From Arthrobacter stackebrandtii (GTDB lineage Bacteria; Actinomycetota; Actinomycetes; Actinomycetales; Micrococcaceae): DNA of 64,000 nucleotides. The translations under genes were made by a program, and so were the position numbers. Under the pieces are notes generated by a model, which saw nothing but the letters and a program-made list of their open reading frames with translations, did no database searches and was not told where the DNA came from. Below, piece by piece: positions 24,837 to 35,636 of the stretch (position 1 is the first letter of the stretch; every line of letters starts with the position of its first letter). The stretch covers positions 1,426,001-1,490,000 of the forward strand of contig NZ_JAGIOI010000001.1 in NCBI RefSeq assembly GCF_017876675.1, read 5' to 3'.

Positions 24837-26552
24837 ATGTACGCATTGCTGGCCGCCGGCCCCGACAGCACCACCGCCGCGGTCCAGCTGCGCAACGACG
24901 ACGGCACGCCGGCCTCGGCGGCCCGGACAGTATCGCGCGCGCAGCTGCCGCAGACGGTGCGGGAGCTGGAGGACGCGCACCGCCCGCGCTGGGTGTGGGA
25001 CCGTGCCGGCAACTGGTACCCGCAACTGCTCGAGGGCTCGGTCCGGGTGGAGAAATGCCACGACCTCGCCCTGTGCCAAAACCTCCTGCTGTTCTCCGAA
25101 TTCGCCGCCGCCACCGGCTATGCCGGGCAGGCCACACCGCTGCCGCCGGAAACCATGGCCCCGATCGCCGCCTCGGCCCCCACCGGCCAGGACAGCCTCT
25201 TTGACGCCCCCGCCGCCGCCAACGCACCACAGGCATGGGGGCTGGACAGCGTGTTCCGGGAACTGTCGGCGCAAAAGTTGGCCGTCAATTCCGCCACGCA
25301 CCCGTCCCGGCTCACGCTGCTGCTCATTGCCGAATCGGCCGGTGCACTTGTCGCCGCGGAGATGCAGCATGCGGGCATCCCGTGGCGGGAACAGCTGCAC
25401 CGGCGGCTGCTCCAGGATTTGCTCGGCCCCGAACCTGCCGGCCACACCCGCCCCGACAAACTCGAGGCCATGGCCGTGGAATTGCGGGCTGCCCTCAACG
25501 CCCCGTCGCTGAACCCCGATTCCCCGCAGGACCTCATCAAGGCGCTGCACCGGGCCGGGATCGATGCCAAGTCCACACGCAGCTGGGAACTCATGGAGTT
25601 CAAGCACCCCGCCATCGAGCCCCTGCTGGCCTACCGGAAGCTGAGCCGCCTGTTCACCACCAACGGCTGGAACTGGCTGGAGCAGTGGGTCCATGATGAC
25701 CGCTTCCATGCCGAATACGTCGTGGGCGGGGTCGTCTCGGGCCGCTGGGCGTCAAAGGGCGGCGGCGCCATGCAGATCCCCGCCCAGATCCGCGGAGCCG
25801 CCGTCGCCGACCCCGGCTACACGTTTGTCGTTGCCGACGCCGCCCAGCTGGAGCCCCGCGTCCTTGCCGCGCTGGCCCAGGATTCCGCCATGGCCGCCGC
25901 CGGCCAGGACGGTGCCGGGCACAACAAGGACCTTTACGCCGGCATCGCCGCCCAGGGTTTCGGCGGCGACCGCAGCATGGCAAAAATCGCCCTCCTCGGC
26001 GCCATCTACGGGGCCACCACGGGCGAGTCCGGCCGGCTCGTCCCTCAGCTGGCCCGCATGTATCCGCGCGCACTGAACTATGTGGAGGAGGCGGCCCGCG
26101 CCGGCGAACGCGGCGAACGGGTCAGCACCTACCTGGGCCGCAGCACCCCGCCCGTCTCCCCCGAATGGCTGGCCGGGCAGCGCAGCACCACCGCCGATGA
26201 GCAGCGCCGCGCCGAAGCCGCCGCCCGGTCCCGCGGCCGTTTCACACGCAATTTTGTGGTGCAGGGGACGGCCGCTGAATGGGCCCTGTGCTGGCTGGCT
26301 GAATTACGACGCCGGCTGCGGGCCTTGCCGGGCCCCTCCCCTGCCGCCGGGGCCGGCCGGGCAGCGGGGGCCGAGATGGTGCTCTTCCTGCACGACGAGG
26401 TCATGGTGCACGCGCCCCTGGAACAGGCTGAGGAGGTCACCCGGATCATGCACGAATCGTCGCGGCGCGCCACCGAGCTGATCTTTGGCCGGATCCCGCT
26501 GGAGTTTCCCGTCAATGTCACCGTCGTGCAATGCTACGCTGACGCAAAGTAG
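24837..26552 (+). CDS. Pol I-like DNA polymerase with degenerate exonuclease region
   Basis: 571 residues from ATG 24837. No 5'-nuclease domain is present. The first 280 residues occupy the place of a 3'-5' exonuclease and helical domains but lack recognisable DEDD residues. Family A polymerase motifs follow: motif A VVADAAQLEPRVLA (Asp about 334), motif B RSMAKIALLGAIYG (Arg379, Lys383, Tyr391) and motif C FLHDEVMVHAP (Asp about 520). The position corresponding to Klenow Phe762 is Leu. Known actinobacterial relatives are annotated bifunctional 3'-5' exonuclease/DNA polymerase. It adjoins the tad operon head to head. Probably a repair or gap-filling polymerase. Confidence 0.88.
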   Translation: MYALLAAGPDSTTAAVQLRNDDGTPASAARTVSRAQLPQTVRELEDAHRPRWVWDRAGNWYPQLLEGSVRVEKCHDLALCQNLLLFSEFAAATGYAGQATPLPPETMAPIAASAPTGQDSLFDAPAAANAPQAWGLDSVFRELSAQKLAVNSATHPSRLTLLLIAESAGALVAAEMQHAGIPWREQLHRRLLQDLLGPEPAGHTRPDKLEAMAVELRAALNAPSLNPDSPQDLIKALHRAGIDAKSTRSWELMEFKHPAIEPLLAYRKLSRLFTTNGWNWLEQWVHDDRFHAEYVVGGVVSGRWASKGGGAMQIPAQIRGAAVADPGYTFVVADAAQLEPRVLAALAQDSAMAAAGQDGAGHNKDLYAGIAAQGFGGDRSMAKIALLGAIYGATTGESGRLVPQLARMYPRALNYVEEAARAGERGERVSTYLGRSTPPVSPEWLAGQRSTTADEQRRAEAAARSRGRFTRNFVVQGTAAEWALCWLAELRRRLRALPGPSPAAGAGRAAGAEMVLFLHDEVMVHAPLEQAEEVTRIMHESSRRATELIFGRIPLEFPVNVTVVQCYADAK

Positions 26553-26613
26553 GGCACGGGCCGGATCCCGCCCGGCACCCCGTGACCATTGGAAGGCACC
26601 GAAAGGCTCCCTC

Positions 26614-28311
26614 ATGACGACGCACAATCCGGCCGGCACGGCGCCTGCACACCGACCGAAACAACCACGCGGAGTGCGCGGAGTGCACGCGGAGCAGCTG
26701 TTTTACAACGGCACCATCCTGACCATGGCCGGCCCGGAGCCCAGCCACGTGGAGTGCCTCGTCACCAGCGGAGGCCGGATTGCCTTCGCGGGCGCCCGGG
26801 AGGAGGCTCTCCGGCTGTTCCCCGCCGCCGAGGCCCGCGACCTCGCCGGGGCCGCCTTGCTGCCGGGGTTTGTTGACGCCCACAGCCACCTGGCCGCCGC
26901 CTTCGACCTGGCGGACCGGGTCAATGTGGGACCGCCGCCCATGGGTGCATGCACCGACATTGCCTCCGTCCTGGACACTCTGGAAGCCTTCCGGGACAGC
27001 CGGGGCACGGGACCGGACGGGTGGGTCACCGGCTACGGCTATGACCAGGAGGCCCTGGCCGAGAACCGGCACATCACGGCGGCCGACCTTGACGCCCGCT
27101 TCCCGCAGCAGCGGGTCATGCTGGTCCACGTTTCCAGCCACGGGATCGTGCTGAATTCGGCCGCCCTGGCCTGGGCCGGCATTGACGAAACCACCGCCAC
27201 CCCGGCCGGCGGCGTCATTGCGCGCGTGCCCGGGACGCAACAGCCGGCCGGCCTGCTCATGGAAACGGCCTACCTGGAGCTCGTGGCAGCCAAGCTGCCG
27301 GTCCTGGGCACACAGGACAAGCTGGAACTTCTCGATGCCGTCCAGCAGGGCTACGCCTCCCGCGGCTACACCCACGCCCACGAGGGCTTTTCCGGCGTCA
27401 CCGATCTGGACTTCTTCCAACAGGCCGCCGATGCGGGACTGCTCTACCTGGACGTGGCCGCCCTGGGCTCCTTCGTCGATGCCCCGCAGTGGCTGGGCAA
27501 TCCGCACTACCCCACTGGCAAATACCGCAACGGCTTCAAGATTGCCGGGCTCAAGGTTCTCCAGGACGGCTCGCCGCAGGGCCGCACTGCCTTCATGCGC
27601 GAGCCGTACCTGACCGGCGACCTGGACGGGAACCCCGGCTGGCGCGGGGAACCCACCATGCCGTTCAAGGTTTTCGCGGAGGTTGTCGCCACCACCCTGG
27701 CGCACGGCGTCCAGCTGTATGCCCATGTCAACGGCGACGGCGCAATCGACAACCTCATCGACGCCGTCGAACAGGCCGGATCCACGGTCACCGACGACGC
27801 CCGCACCGTCGCCATCCATTCGCAGTTCCAACGCCCGGAACACCTGCCGGCCTACGTTCGACTGGGCATCACGCCCAGCTACTTCACCAACCACACGTAC
27901 TTTTGGGGCGACGTCCACCGCGCCAACGTGGGCGAGGCCAAGGCCGCGTTCATCAGCCCCATGCAGTCGGCACTGGAGGCCGGGCTCCGGGTGTCCAACC
28001 ACAGCGACTTCCCCGTAACCGCACTTGACCCGATGTTCATTGTGTCCACGGCCATGAACCGCACCACCCGGACAGGCCACACCCTCGGCCCCGCCGAGCG
28101 CGTCGGCGCATACCAGGCTCTGCAGGCGCTCACCTCGGGCCCGGCGTACCAGCTTTTTGAAGAGGACCGCAAGGGCATGCTCAAGGTGGGCATGTTGGCT
28201 GACCTTGTCATGCTCGACGCCGATCCCCTCACCTGTGCCGCGGGGACGGTCCAGGACATCCGGGTCCTGGAAACCATCAAGGAGGGCGTCACGGTCTACC
28301 GCCGGCCCTAG
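26614..28311 (+). CDS. Amidohydrolase family 3 (YtcJ-like) metal-dependent hydrolase
   Basis: 565 residues from ATG 26614 with purine-rich sequence just upstream; the frame is open further upstream, overlapping the polymerase gene. The layout is a composite urease-like domain: beta-sandwich at both ends (LFYNGTILTM ... DLVMLDADPL) around a TIM barrel with the metal motif VDAHSHLAA, and later His-containing strands YAHVNGDGAID and SNHSDFPVTALDP. Related proteins hydrolyse N-acyl or cyclic amide bonds, but substrates are mostly unknown. No signal peptide. It converges on the NUDIX gene with a 22-nt gap. Confidence 0.85.
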   Translation: MTTHNPAGTAPAHRPKQPRGVRGVHAEQLFYNGTILTMAGPEPSHVECLVTSGGRIAFAGAREEALRLFPAAEARDLAGAALLPGFVDAHSHLAAAFDLADRVNVGPPPMGACTDIASVLDTLEAFRDSRGTGPDGWVTGYGYDQEALAENRHITAADLDARFPQQRVMLVHVSSHGIVLNSAALAWAGIDETTATPAGGVIARVPGTQQPAGLLMETAYLELVAAKLPVLGTQDKLELLDAVQQGYASRGYTHAHEGFSGVTDLDFFQQAADAGLLYLDVAALGSFVDAPQWLGNPHYPTGKYRNGFKIAGLKVLQDGSPQGRTAFMREPYLTGDLDGNPGWRGEPTMPFKVFAEVVATTLAHGVQLYAHVNGDGAIDNLIDAVEQAGSTVTDDARTVAIHSQFQRPEHLPAYVRLGITPSYFTNHTYFWGDVHRANVGEAKAAFISPMQSALEAGLRVSNHSDFPVTALDPMFIVSTAMNRTTRTGHTLGPAERVGAYQALQALTSGPAYQLFEEDRKGMLKVGMLADLVMLDADPLTCAAGTVQDIRVLETIKEGVTVYRRP

Positions 28312-28333
28312 GGAATTTCCGGGGCGCCCGGGC

Positions 28334-29029
28334 CTAGATCGGGGCCGGGATCTCCCGGGCCGCATCCCAGGGAACAGCCCAGCCGAGTTCCTCGAAGACG
28401 TAGTTCAAGATGCCAGCCGTGAAACCCCACACCACGGTGCCGGCCACCACGAACGCGGGGCCGCGGTACGTCTGCCCGCCGCGGCGCATGACGGCCATGC
28501 AGCGGTTTTCCGGATCCAGCAGGTCCCGGACCGGAACGCGGAACACCTGGGCGGATTCGCCGTAGTCCACCACGTCCACGGGCGTCTGCCGCGTCCACCA
28601 GCCCACCACGGGCGTGACCTGGAAGTTGCTGACGGGCAGCGGCACCTCGGGCAGCACCCCCAGGACTTCAACGCCGAGCGGGTCCAGGCCCGTTTCCTCT
28701 TCGGCCTCCCGCAGTGCGGCAGCCTCCACCCCGGCATCGTCCAGGTCGACACTTCCTCCGGGGAAGGCCACCTGGCCGGGGTGGTCGTTCAGCGTGGCCG
28801 CGCGTTCAATGAGCAGCACGTCCAGGTCGGCCGAGGCGAGCGGCTTTTGCGAGGCCGCCGGAACATTGTCCAGGGCGCCAAAAAGCATAAGCACGGCGGC
28901 CTTGCGGGTGGTGGCGGCGTCCATGGGCATCTGCCACAGGGATGCCTTCCCCAGCCGCATGGCCTCCGGCAGCGCTGCCGTCTGCGCGGCCTTTAGCGGC
29001 AGGGCGGCAAGGTCGGCATAGGCACTCAC
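28334..29029 (-). CDS. NUDIX hydrolase, CoA pyrophosphatase-like
   Basis: 231 residues. The Nudix box reads GGSVDLDDAGVEAAALREAE followed by EETG, with the one-residue insertion typical of NudL/CoA diphosphatases. The upstream strand DHPGQVAFPGG also matches that subgroup. It likely cleaves CoA or related nucleotide pyrophosphates. Its ATG overlaps the stop of nth by 4 nt, making it the last gene of a three-gene minus-strand operon with nth and the membrane protein gene. The pairing of nth with a NUDIX gene is common in actinobacteria. Confidence 0.87.
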   Translation of the reverse strand: MSAYADLAALPLKAAQTAALPEAMRLGKASLWQMPMDAATTRKAAVLMLFGALDNVPAASQKPLASADLDVLLIERAATLNDHPGQVAFPGGSVDLDDAGVEAAALREAEEETGLDPLGVEVLGVLPEVPLPVSNFQVTPVVGWWTRQTPVDVVDYGESAQVFRVPVRDLLDPENRCMAVMRRGGQTYRGPAFVVAGTVVWGFTAGILNYVFEELGWAVPWDAAREIPAPI

Positions 29030-29868
29030 TTGCCGGTGCCCGTACGCAGGGTCCGGCCCGTCTCGGCTGCTTCCCTCCGGTCCTCTGCCTGCGATTCCTG
29101 CCGGTACTGCGCCGCCTGCGCCGAATCCGCCAGCATTTTCGCCAGCAGTTCCTCCTGCCCGGGAGCCAGCTCATACTTGAGCAGCTTGGCAGCCTTCACC
29201 GGGTCCACCTCGCCGTCGCCATAGGCGGGGCACAGGTGCGCAATGGGGCACACCCCGCACGCCGGTTTCTTGGCATGGCATATCCTCCGGCCGTGGAACA
29301 CCACGCGGTGCGAGACCATCGTCCAGTCCCTGCGCTCAAACAAGGCGGCGACGTCGGACTCGATCCGGACCGGGTCCATGGAATCCGTCCAGCCAAAGCG
29401 CCGGGCCAGCCGGATGAAGTGCGTGTCCACCGTGATGCCGGGGACCCCAAACGCGTTCCCAAGCACCACGTTCGCGGTCTTCCGCCCAACTCCCGGGAGC
29501 GTGACGAGGGCTTCCACGGAACCGGGGACCACGCCGTCGTACTCATCCACCAGGCGGTTGGCCAGGGCCAGCAGGTTGGCGGCCTTGGCCCGGAAAAACC
29601 CCGTGGTCCGGATCAGCTCCTCCACCTCCATGATGGGGGCCTGTGCCATGGCGAGCGGCGTGGGGAAGCGGGCAAACAGGGCTGGGGTGATGGCGTTGAC
29701 CCGGACGTCGGTGGTCTGGGCGGACAGGACGGTGGCCACGAGCAGTTCGAAGGGGTTGCGGAAATCCAGCTCCGCATGAGCGTAGGGATACAGCTCCGCC
29801 AGCTCGCGGTTGATTTTCCGGGCCCGGCGCTTGAGCCCCAGCGCGGTTTCCTGATCCCACTTGCCCAT
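29026..29868 (-). CDS. nth: Endonuclease III
   Basis: 280 residues. Helix-hairpin-helix LPGVGRKTANVVLG holds the catalytic Lys (about 130), and the downstream Asp lies in ITVDTHF (about 148). A [4Fe-4S] cluster is formed by cysteines about 197, 204, 207 and 213 with the classic C-x6-C-x2-C-x5-C spacing. It removes oxidised pyrimidines from DNA and nicks the abasic site. The C-terminal tail of about 65 charged residues after the cluster is longer than in E. coli. It starts two bases after the stop of the membrane protein gene, so the two are coupled. Confidence 0.95.
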   Translation of the reverse strand: MGKWDQETALGLKRRARKINRELAELYPYAHAELDFRNPFELLVATVLSAQTTDVRVNAITPALFARFPTPLAMAQAPIMEVEELIRTTGFFRAKAANLLALANRLVDEYDGVVPGSVEALVTLPGVGRKTANVVLGNAFGVPGITVDTHFIRLARRFGWTDSMDPVRIESDVAALFERRDWTMVSHRVVFHGRRICHAKKPACGVCPIAHLCPAYGDGEVDPVKAAKLLKYELAPGQEELLAKMLADSAQAAQYRQESQAEDRREAAETGRTLRTGTGK

Positions 29869-29870
29869 GT

Positions 29871-31097
29871 TTACTGGCTGTCCGAGGCGCGCTCAATCCC
29901 CACAAGGTCCAGCAGCACTCCGGTCTTTCCGTGGCTGTCCTGGACCAGGAAGCTGTTTCCGCGGTCCTCGAGGGCCAGGATCCACGCGCCGGGCGCCAGC
30001 TTGAACACAAACTGCCGGGTGGTCTCGTCAATCACGTTTTGCGGCCGGTCCACGGCAAACCAGAACGGCTCCGCGCTGACGGCAGGCGCGGCGGCGGGAT
30101 CCACCGTCGCTGCAATGCTGGCCTTGGCAGGCGCCTCCTCGGCGGGCTGTTCCGGCAGCTGCGGGTTGAACGACGTGGGCAGGTCCTCGACGGGGTCGAC
30201 CGCCTGCGGCAGTGCGGTGGTCCCGGCCTCGGCAGCCGCAGGTGCCGCTGCCGTTGAACTTCCGACGGCGGATCCCGCACCCTGCGCCGGGGTTGCGACA
30301 GCGGACGCGGCGGGGGTTGCAGCGGCGGGGGAAGCAGCGGGGGTGGCGGACGGGGCCGCGGCGGATGCACCGGCAGCCGCGCCAAACACGGCGGCCGCGC
30401 CGGTATCGGAGCCGGCACTTGCCGTGCGGGCATCCTTGGCGGGGGTGAACACCTGGCCGGCAGCCGTGTGGCCGGCGGCGCCGGGCCGTGAAGCAGACCA
30501 GCCGGACGCTGCGGCAGCGGATGACCCGGAGGCCGCCGGCGCCTTCGCACCCACGGGCTTCGGCGAGGCCGGGTGCACGGCCGGGGCAACGGCGTCGCGC
30601 GCGGTCACGTGGGCGGGGACCTCGGCGCGGCCGGCAAAGTCGGCGGCCAGCACGGGGATCCACATGGCGCACGTGGTGGATGCCATGAGCACCACGGCGC
30701 CGATCAGGCCCACAAGGTACCCGATCCGGAAGTTTGTGGCGGTGCCGGCGAAGAAGAAGAGCACGGCGAAGACGGCCACCACGGACGCAAACTGGTCCAG
30801 GGAGAGCGAGCCGAGCCGCAGCCGGGTGCCGGGGCTGAAGCGGCGGATCAGGAAGAGCGCGCCGACGGCCAGCGGCAGGACCATGCCAATGCCCACGTAG
30901 AAAAGGTTCGTGGTGCTCCACAAGTTGAAGCTGCCCACATCGGTCACCACGAGCGGGATCAGCGAGCCGATGAAAATGATCGCCACCGCACCGAGAACGG
31001 CAAGGTCCCTGATGGTGAGCGGGCCGGCCACGGCAGTGCCGCCGGTGGTGCCGGAATCTGCGGTGCCCTGAGTTGCTGGCGTGTGTTGCTCCGTCAT
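29871..31097 (-). CDS. Membrane protein with long Ala/Pro-rich linker and C-terminal globular domain
   Basis: 408 residues from ATG 31097, chosen because GAGGAG (31110-31105) sits seven bases upstream; earlier in-frame starts lie within or beyond the Shine-Dalgarno. Four hydrophobic segments occupy about residues 25-150. A low-complexity stretch of roughly 150 Ala, Pro, Ser and Thr residues follows. The last 70 residues form a compact domain (PFWFAVDRPQNVIDETTRQF ... KTGVLLDLVGIERA). I do not recognise the family. It is the first gene of the operon with nth and a NUDIX hydrolase. A -10-like TAGGCT lies at 31135-31130. Confidence 0.75.
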   Translation of the reverse strand: MTEQHTPATQGTADSGTTGGTAVAGPLTIRDLAVLGAVAIIFIGSLIPLVVTDVGSFNLWSTTNLFYVGIGMVLPLAVGALFLIRRFSPGTRLRLGSLSLDQFASVVAVFAVLFFFAGTATNFRIGYLVGLIGAVVLMASTTCAMWIPVLAADFAGRAEVPAHVTARDAVAPAVHPASPKPVGAKAPAASGSSAAAASGWSASRPGAAGHTAAGQVFTPAKDARTASAGSDTGAAAVFGAAAGASAAAPSATPAASPAAATPAASAVATPAQGAGSAVGSSTAAAPAAAEAGTTALPQAVDPVEDLPTSFNPQLPEQPAEEAPAKASIAATVDPAAAPAVSAEPFWFAVDRPQNVIDETTRQFVFKLAPGAWILALEDRGNSFLVQDSHGKTGVLLDLVGIERASDSQ

Positions 31098-31179
31098 GGT
31101 CATACTCCTCATAGTCACGATTGTTCCCCAGCCTAGTAACAGCAGGGCGGCAACACTAGCGGGGCACAGCGTTTAGGCA

Positions 31180-31431
31180 TTAATTGCGCGCTGATTCACA
31201 GCCGCCGTCCAGCTCCCGGAACGACGGCGCCCGGCCCACTTTGCGCGCCCGTGCGGGCTGCGGGGTGTGTGCATCCAGCCGGCACAGGCCCAGCACCCAG
31301 CTGTGGCGGAGCCGCCCGCCGGCGCCAGTACCTGCTGGCCCCCGAACCACCAGGCTCCCGCCCGGCGCCGTGTGCCCCACCCCGGCCAACAGCTCCGCCA
31401 ACCGGCGAACCGCCCGCGGACTGCACTTCAC
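31180..31431 (-). CDS. Possible small hypothetical protein
   Basis: An 83-codon frame starting with GTG whose third positions are about 80 percent G/C, close to real genes here, and lying upstream of the membrane protein gene in the same direction. No good ribosome-binding site and no recognisable family; it contains scattered cysteines and many arginines. It may be an accident of composition in the 533-nt gap before acs. Confidence 0.25.
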   Translation of the reverse strand: MKCSPRAVRRLAELLAGVGHTAPGGSLVVRGPAGTGAGGRLRHSWVLGLCRLDAHTPQPARARKVGRAPSFRELDGGCESARN

Positions 31432-31462
31432 CGCAGATCCGGCACCATTGAACCCATAGCAC

Positions 31463-31500
31463 TGTGACGGCGAACACGTCCACCTGTGAAAAGCGCTACA
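31463..31500 (+). promoter_or_regulatory. Two tandem Crp/GlxR-like sites upstream of acs
   Basis: TGTGA-CGGCGA-ACACG (31463-31478) and TGTGA-AAAGCG-CTACA (31485-31500) each match 8 of 10 positions of TGTGA-N6-TCACA. They are 22 bp apart, two helical turns, and lie 130-170 nt upstream of the acs start. A Crp-type regulator is encoded at 35684. Confidence 0.4.
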
Positions 31501-31630
31501 GTTAACGCAGGAACAACGTTGTCCTTGGCATCCACTGCCGACGCACCTCCACCACTCTAAATGGACGTGTTGCTGTGCTGCACAGGCGGGGTCCGGGGCG
31601 GCAGCAAAGTAAGGAATGAAGGGATATTAG

Positions 31631-33604
<1,974 letters not shown>

Positions 33605-33667
33605 TCCCCGCACCCTCCCCGGTCTCGTTCCTCGGTCGGGGCCCCTCGGGCGCGTGGGCCCAACTAT

Positions 33668-33734
33668 CTGTGACGCAGTTGATGGACCGATTTCACCATT
33701 TTTCGGTGTTTTCGCCCCACCAACTGCGTCACAG
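33668..33734. repeat. Inverted repeat sharing CTGTGACGCAGTTG with a second locus
   Basis: Perfect 14-bp arms (33668-33681 and 33721-33734) with an inner 5-bp stem (33686-33690/33703-33707). It lies between acs and aroQ. The same 14-mer begins the inverted repeat at 43879, so these are two members of one repeat family. Confidence 0.75.
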
Positions 33735-33759
33735 AATTGTTTAAGGGCATTATTGAGCC

Positions 33760-34218
33760 ATGACTTCTTCCACACCAGCCAACCGCGGCACCCTGCTGGT
33801 CCTCAACGGGCCCAACCTGAACCTGCTGGGCACCCGCGAGCCGGGGATTTACGGCTCGGCCACCCTGTCCGACGTCGAACAGCTCACCACAGCGGCGGCC
33901 GGGGCGGCGGGATTCAGCACCACCTGCCTGCAGTCCAACCATGAGGGCGCCCTGGTCGATGCCATCCATGCGGCGCGCGGCACGGCGGTGGGCATCATCA
34001 TCAACGCCGGCGCGTACACGCACACGTCGGTGGCGCTGCGCGACGCAATTTCCGCCGTCGAACTGCCCGCGGTGGAGGTGCACATTTCCAACATCCACCA
34101 GCGCGAGGAATTCCGGCACCACTCGTACCTGTCGGCGGTGTGCAGCACGGTGATCGTGGGGGCCGGCGTGCACGGCTACGCGCTGGCAGTCAGCGCCCTG
34201 GACAACATGCTGGACTAG
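33760..34218 (+). CDS. aroQ: 3-dehydroquinate dehydratase, type II
   Basis: 152 residues, the expected size for the dodecameric type II enzyme. [17 protein letters not shown] carries the catalytic arginine and tyrosine region, [10 protein letters not shown] the substrate-binding asparagine, and [14 protein letters not shown] the catalytic histidine stretch. It dehydrates 3-dehydroquinate in the shikimate pathway. No Shine-Dalgarno is seen; CATTAT six bases upstream of the ATG may be a -10 of a leaderless transcript. It converges with marP (25-nt gap). Confidence 0.95.
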   Translation: MTSSTPANRGTLLVLNGPNLNLLGTREPGIYGSATLSDVEQLTTAAAGAAGFSTTCLQSNHEGALVDAIHAARGTAVGIIINAGAYTHTSVALRDAISAVELPAVEVHISNIHQREEFRHHSYLSAVCSTVIVGAGVHGYALAVSALDNMLD

Positions 34219-34242
34219 GTCCGGCGCATGTTCAGCGCAGTG

Positions 34243-35427
34243 TCAGCCCACCTTGCAGACACCGGAAGCCACGGCGCTGACCAGGTGCGGGGCTGCGGCG
34301 ATCACGGGGCCTGCCTCCTCCATGGTGAGGGCAAAGCCCACGTTGTCGGTGTTGGTGGACTTGGCAAAGACCACGCCCACCACGTTGCCGGCAGTGTCCA
34401 GCAGCGGCCCGCCGGAGTTGCCCGACTGTACTTGCCCGGCCAGCTGGTAGACGTCCAGCAGCGACGGGGTGCCCCCGGCAATGTCCGGCACCATCATGGG
34501 CCCGGAGGAGCGGACGACGGCGGGGCGCACCTGCAGCGGGCCGCCCAGCGGGTATCCGGCAAAGGCGGCCGGGGTGTTGGCCGGGACGGTTCCCGACGAC
34601 GGCAGCGGCGCCGCGTCGAGGCCGTCGACGGCGAGGACGGCCAGGTCCTTGACCGGGTCAAAGAACACCACGCGGGCCGGCAGGGCGCCCTGCTGCTGGG
34701 TCTGCACCACGGGCTCGGTCACGCCGGACACCACGTGGGCGTTCGTCAGCACGCGTCCCGGAGAGACCACAAAGCCGGTGCCGGTCTGGTTCTGCCCGCA
34801 CTGGAACGCGGTGCCGGAAATTTTCATGACGGACCGTGCTGCGGTGTTCCAGGCGTCCGTGTTGGTGTCGGCATCGGGGGCCGCCACCTCCACGTTGGGG
34901 CCGGACGGGTCCAGCAGCGCGGGGATGCCCTCCTCCAGCACGAGCGAGCGGATCTGCGCAACTCCTGCCTTGACGGGATCCGGCGTCCAGGTGTCGATGG
35001 CGGAAAGGACTTGGGACTTGCCCAGCTGTGACGACACAGCCGGGATGCCCAGGTTCGAGACGCCAAAAGCCAGCATGGAGACGATAAGTGCGCCCACCAC
35101 AACATTGAGTGCCCCGCCGAGGATGCGGTTGACGGCCTTGATGGATCCCGACCGGACGCCGCCTCCAATCAGGTTGCCCAGCCGCATGCCAATCGCGTGG
35201 CCCAGGGCCATCAACACGATGGTGGCGGCGATGACCATGACGGTGCGCCAGCCGGGGCTCGGGGCGAACTGGCTGACAAACGGCGCCGCGAAAAAGGCCG
35301 CCACGGCGCCCGCCGCGAAACCGGCGATCCCGCCAAGGCTCGCCACGAGGCCTACATTCAAGCCGTAGATGAGCTGCCAAAGCAGCCAAAGGACCAACAG
35401 GACATCGAGCCAGGAGAAACCAAACAC
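34243..35427 (-). CDS. marP: MarP-like membrane serine protease with CvpA domain
   Basis: About 394 residues from GTG 35427; the start is uncertain since the frame extends to 35517. Four N-terminal membrane segments form a CvpA/colicin V production-like domain. A periplasmic trypsin-like protease domain follows, with triad His231 (LTNAHVVSG), Asp261 (PVKDLAVL) and Ser338 (SGNSGGPLLD). Cysteines near residue 210 and at the C-terminus could form the disulfide known in Mycobacterium tuberculosis MarP, a protease needed for acid resistance. Length and order match MarP closely. A role in envelope stress is inferred from the family. Confidence 0.9.
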   Translation of the reverse strand: MFGFSWLDVLLVLWLLWQLIYGLNVGLVASLGGIAGFAAGAVAAFFAAPFVSQFAPSPGWRTVMVIAATIVLMALGHAIGMRLGNLIGGGVRSGSIKAVNRILGGALNVVVGALIVSMLAFGVSNLGIPAVSSQLGKSQVLSAIDTWTPDPVKAGVAQIRSLVLEEGIPALLDPSGPNVEVAAPDADTNTDAWNTAARSVMKISGTAFQCGQNQTGTGFVVSPGRVLTNAHVVSGVTEPVVQTQQQGALPARVVFFDPVKDLAVLAVDGLDAAPLPSSGTVPANTPAAFAGYPLGGPLQVRPAVVRSSGPMMVPDIAGGTPSLLDVYQLAGQVQSGNSGGPLLDTAGNVVGVVFAKSTNTDNVGFALTMEEAGPVIAAAPHLVSAVASGVCKVG

Positions 35428-35636
35428 TGCGGTCCATGCCCCTCTCCGGCTCCAGCCGTTTATGGTGGCCGGCGCGGTGTTCCACGCAGGCCGGGCGCAG
35501 GCAGCACCCAAATGCACATGTTACCGGGGCAACCCGGGTGCCTGCTGTGCTTTTCCGCCCCCGAATCTGCCAATATGCTGACAACGAACGCCCGGAATGC
35601 CAAATTGGTCACAAAAAGGGAAAAGTTCTGAAACAA

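Noticed and set aside
26518-28365. A 615-codon minus-strand frame opposite the amidohydrolase
   Set aside because: Antisense shadow with no recognisable domain or ribosome-binding site.
31251-31467. Plus-strand frames of 60-90 codons upstream of acs
   Set aside because: No ribosome-binding site, overlapping one another and rich in Pro/Arg/Ala; they fit composition noise.
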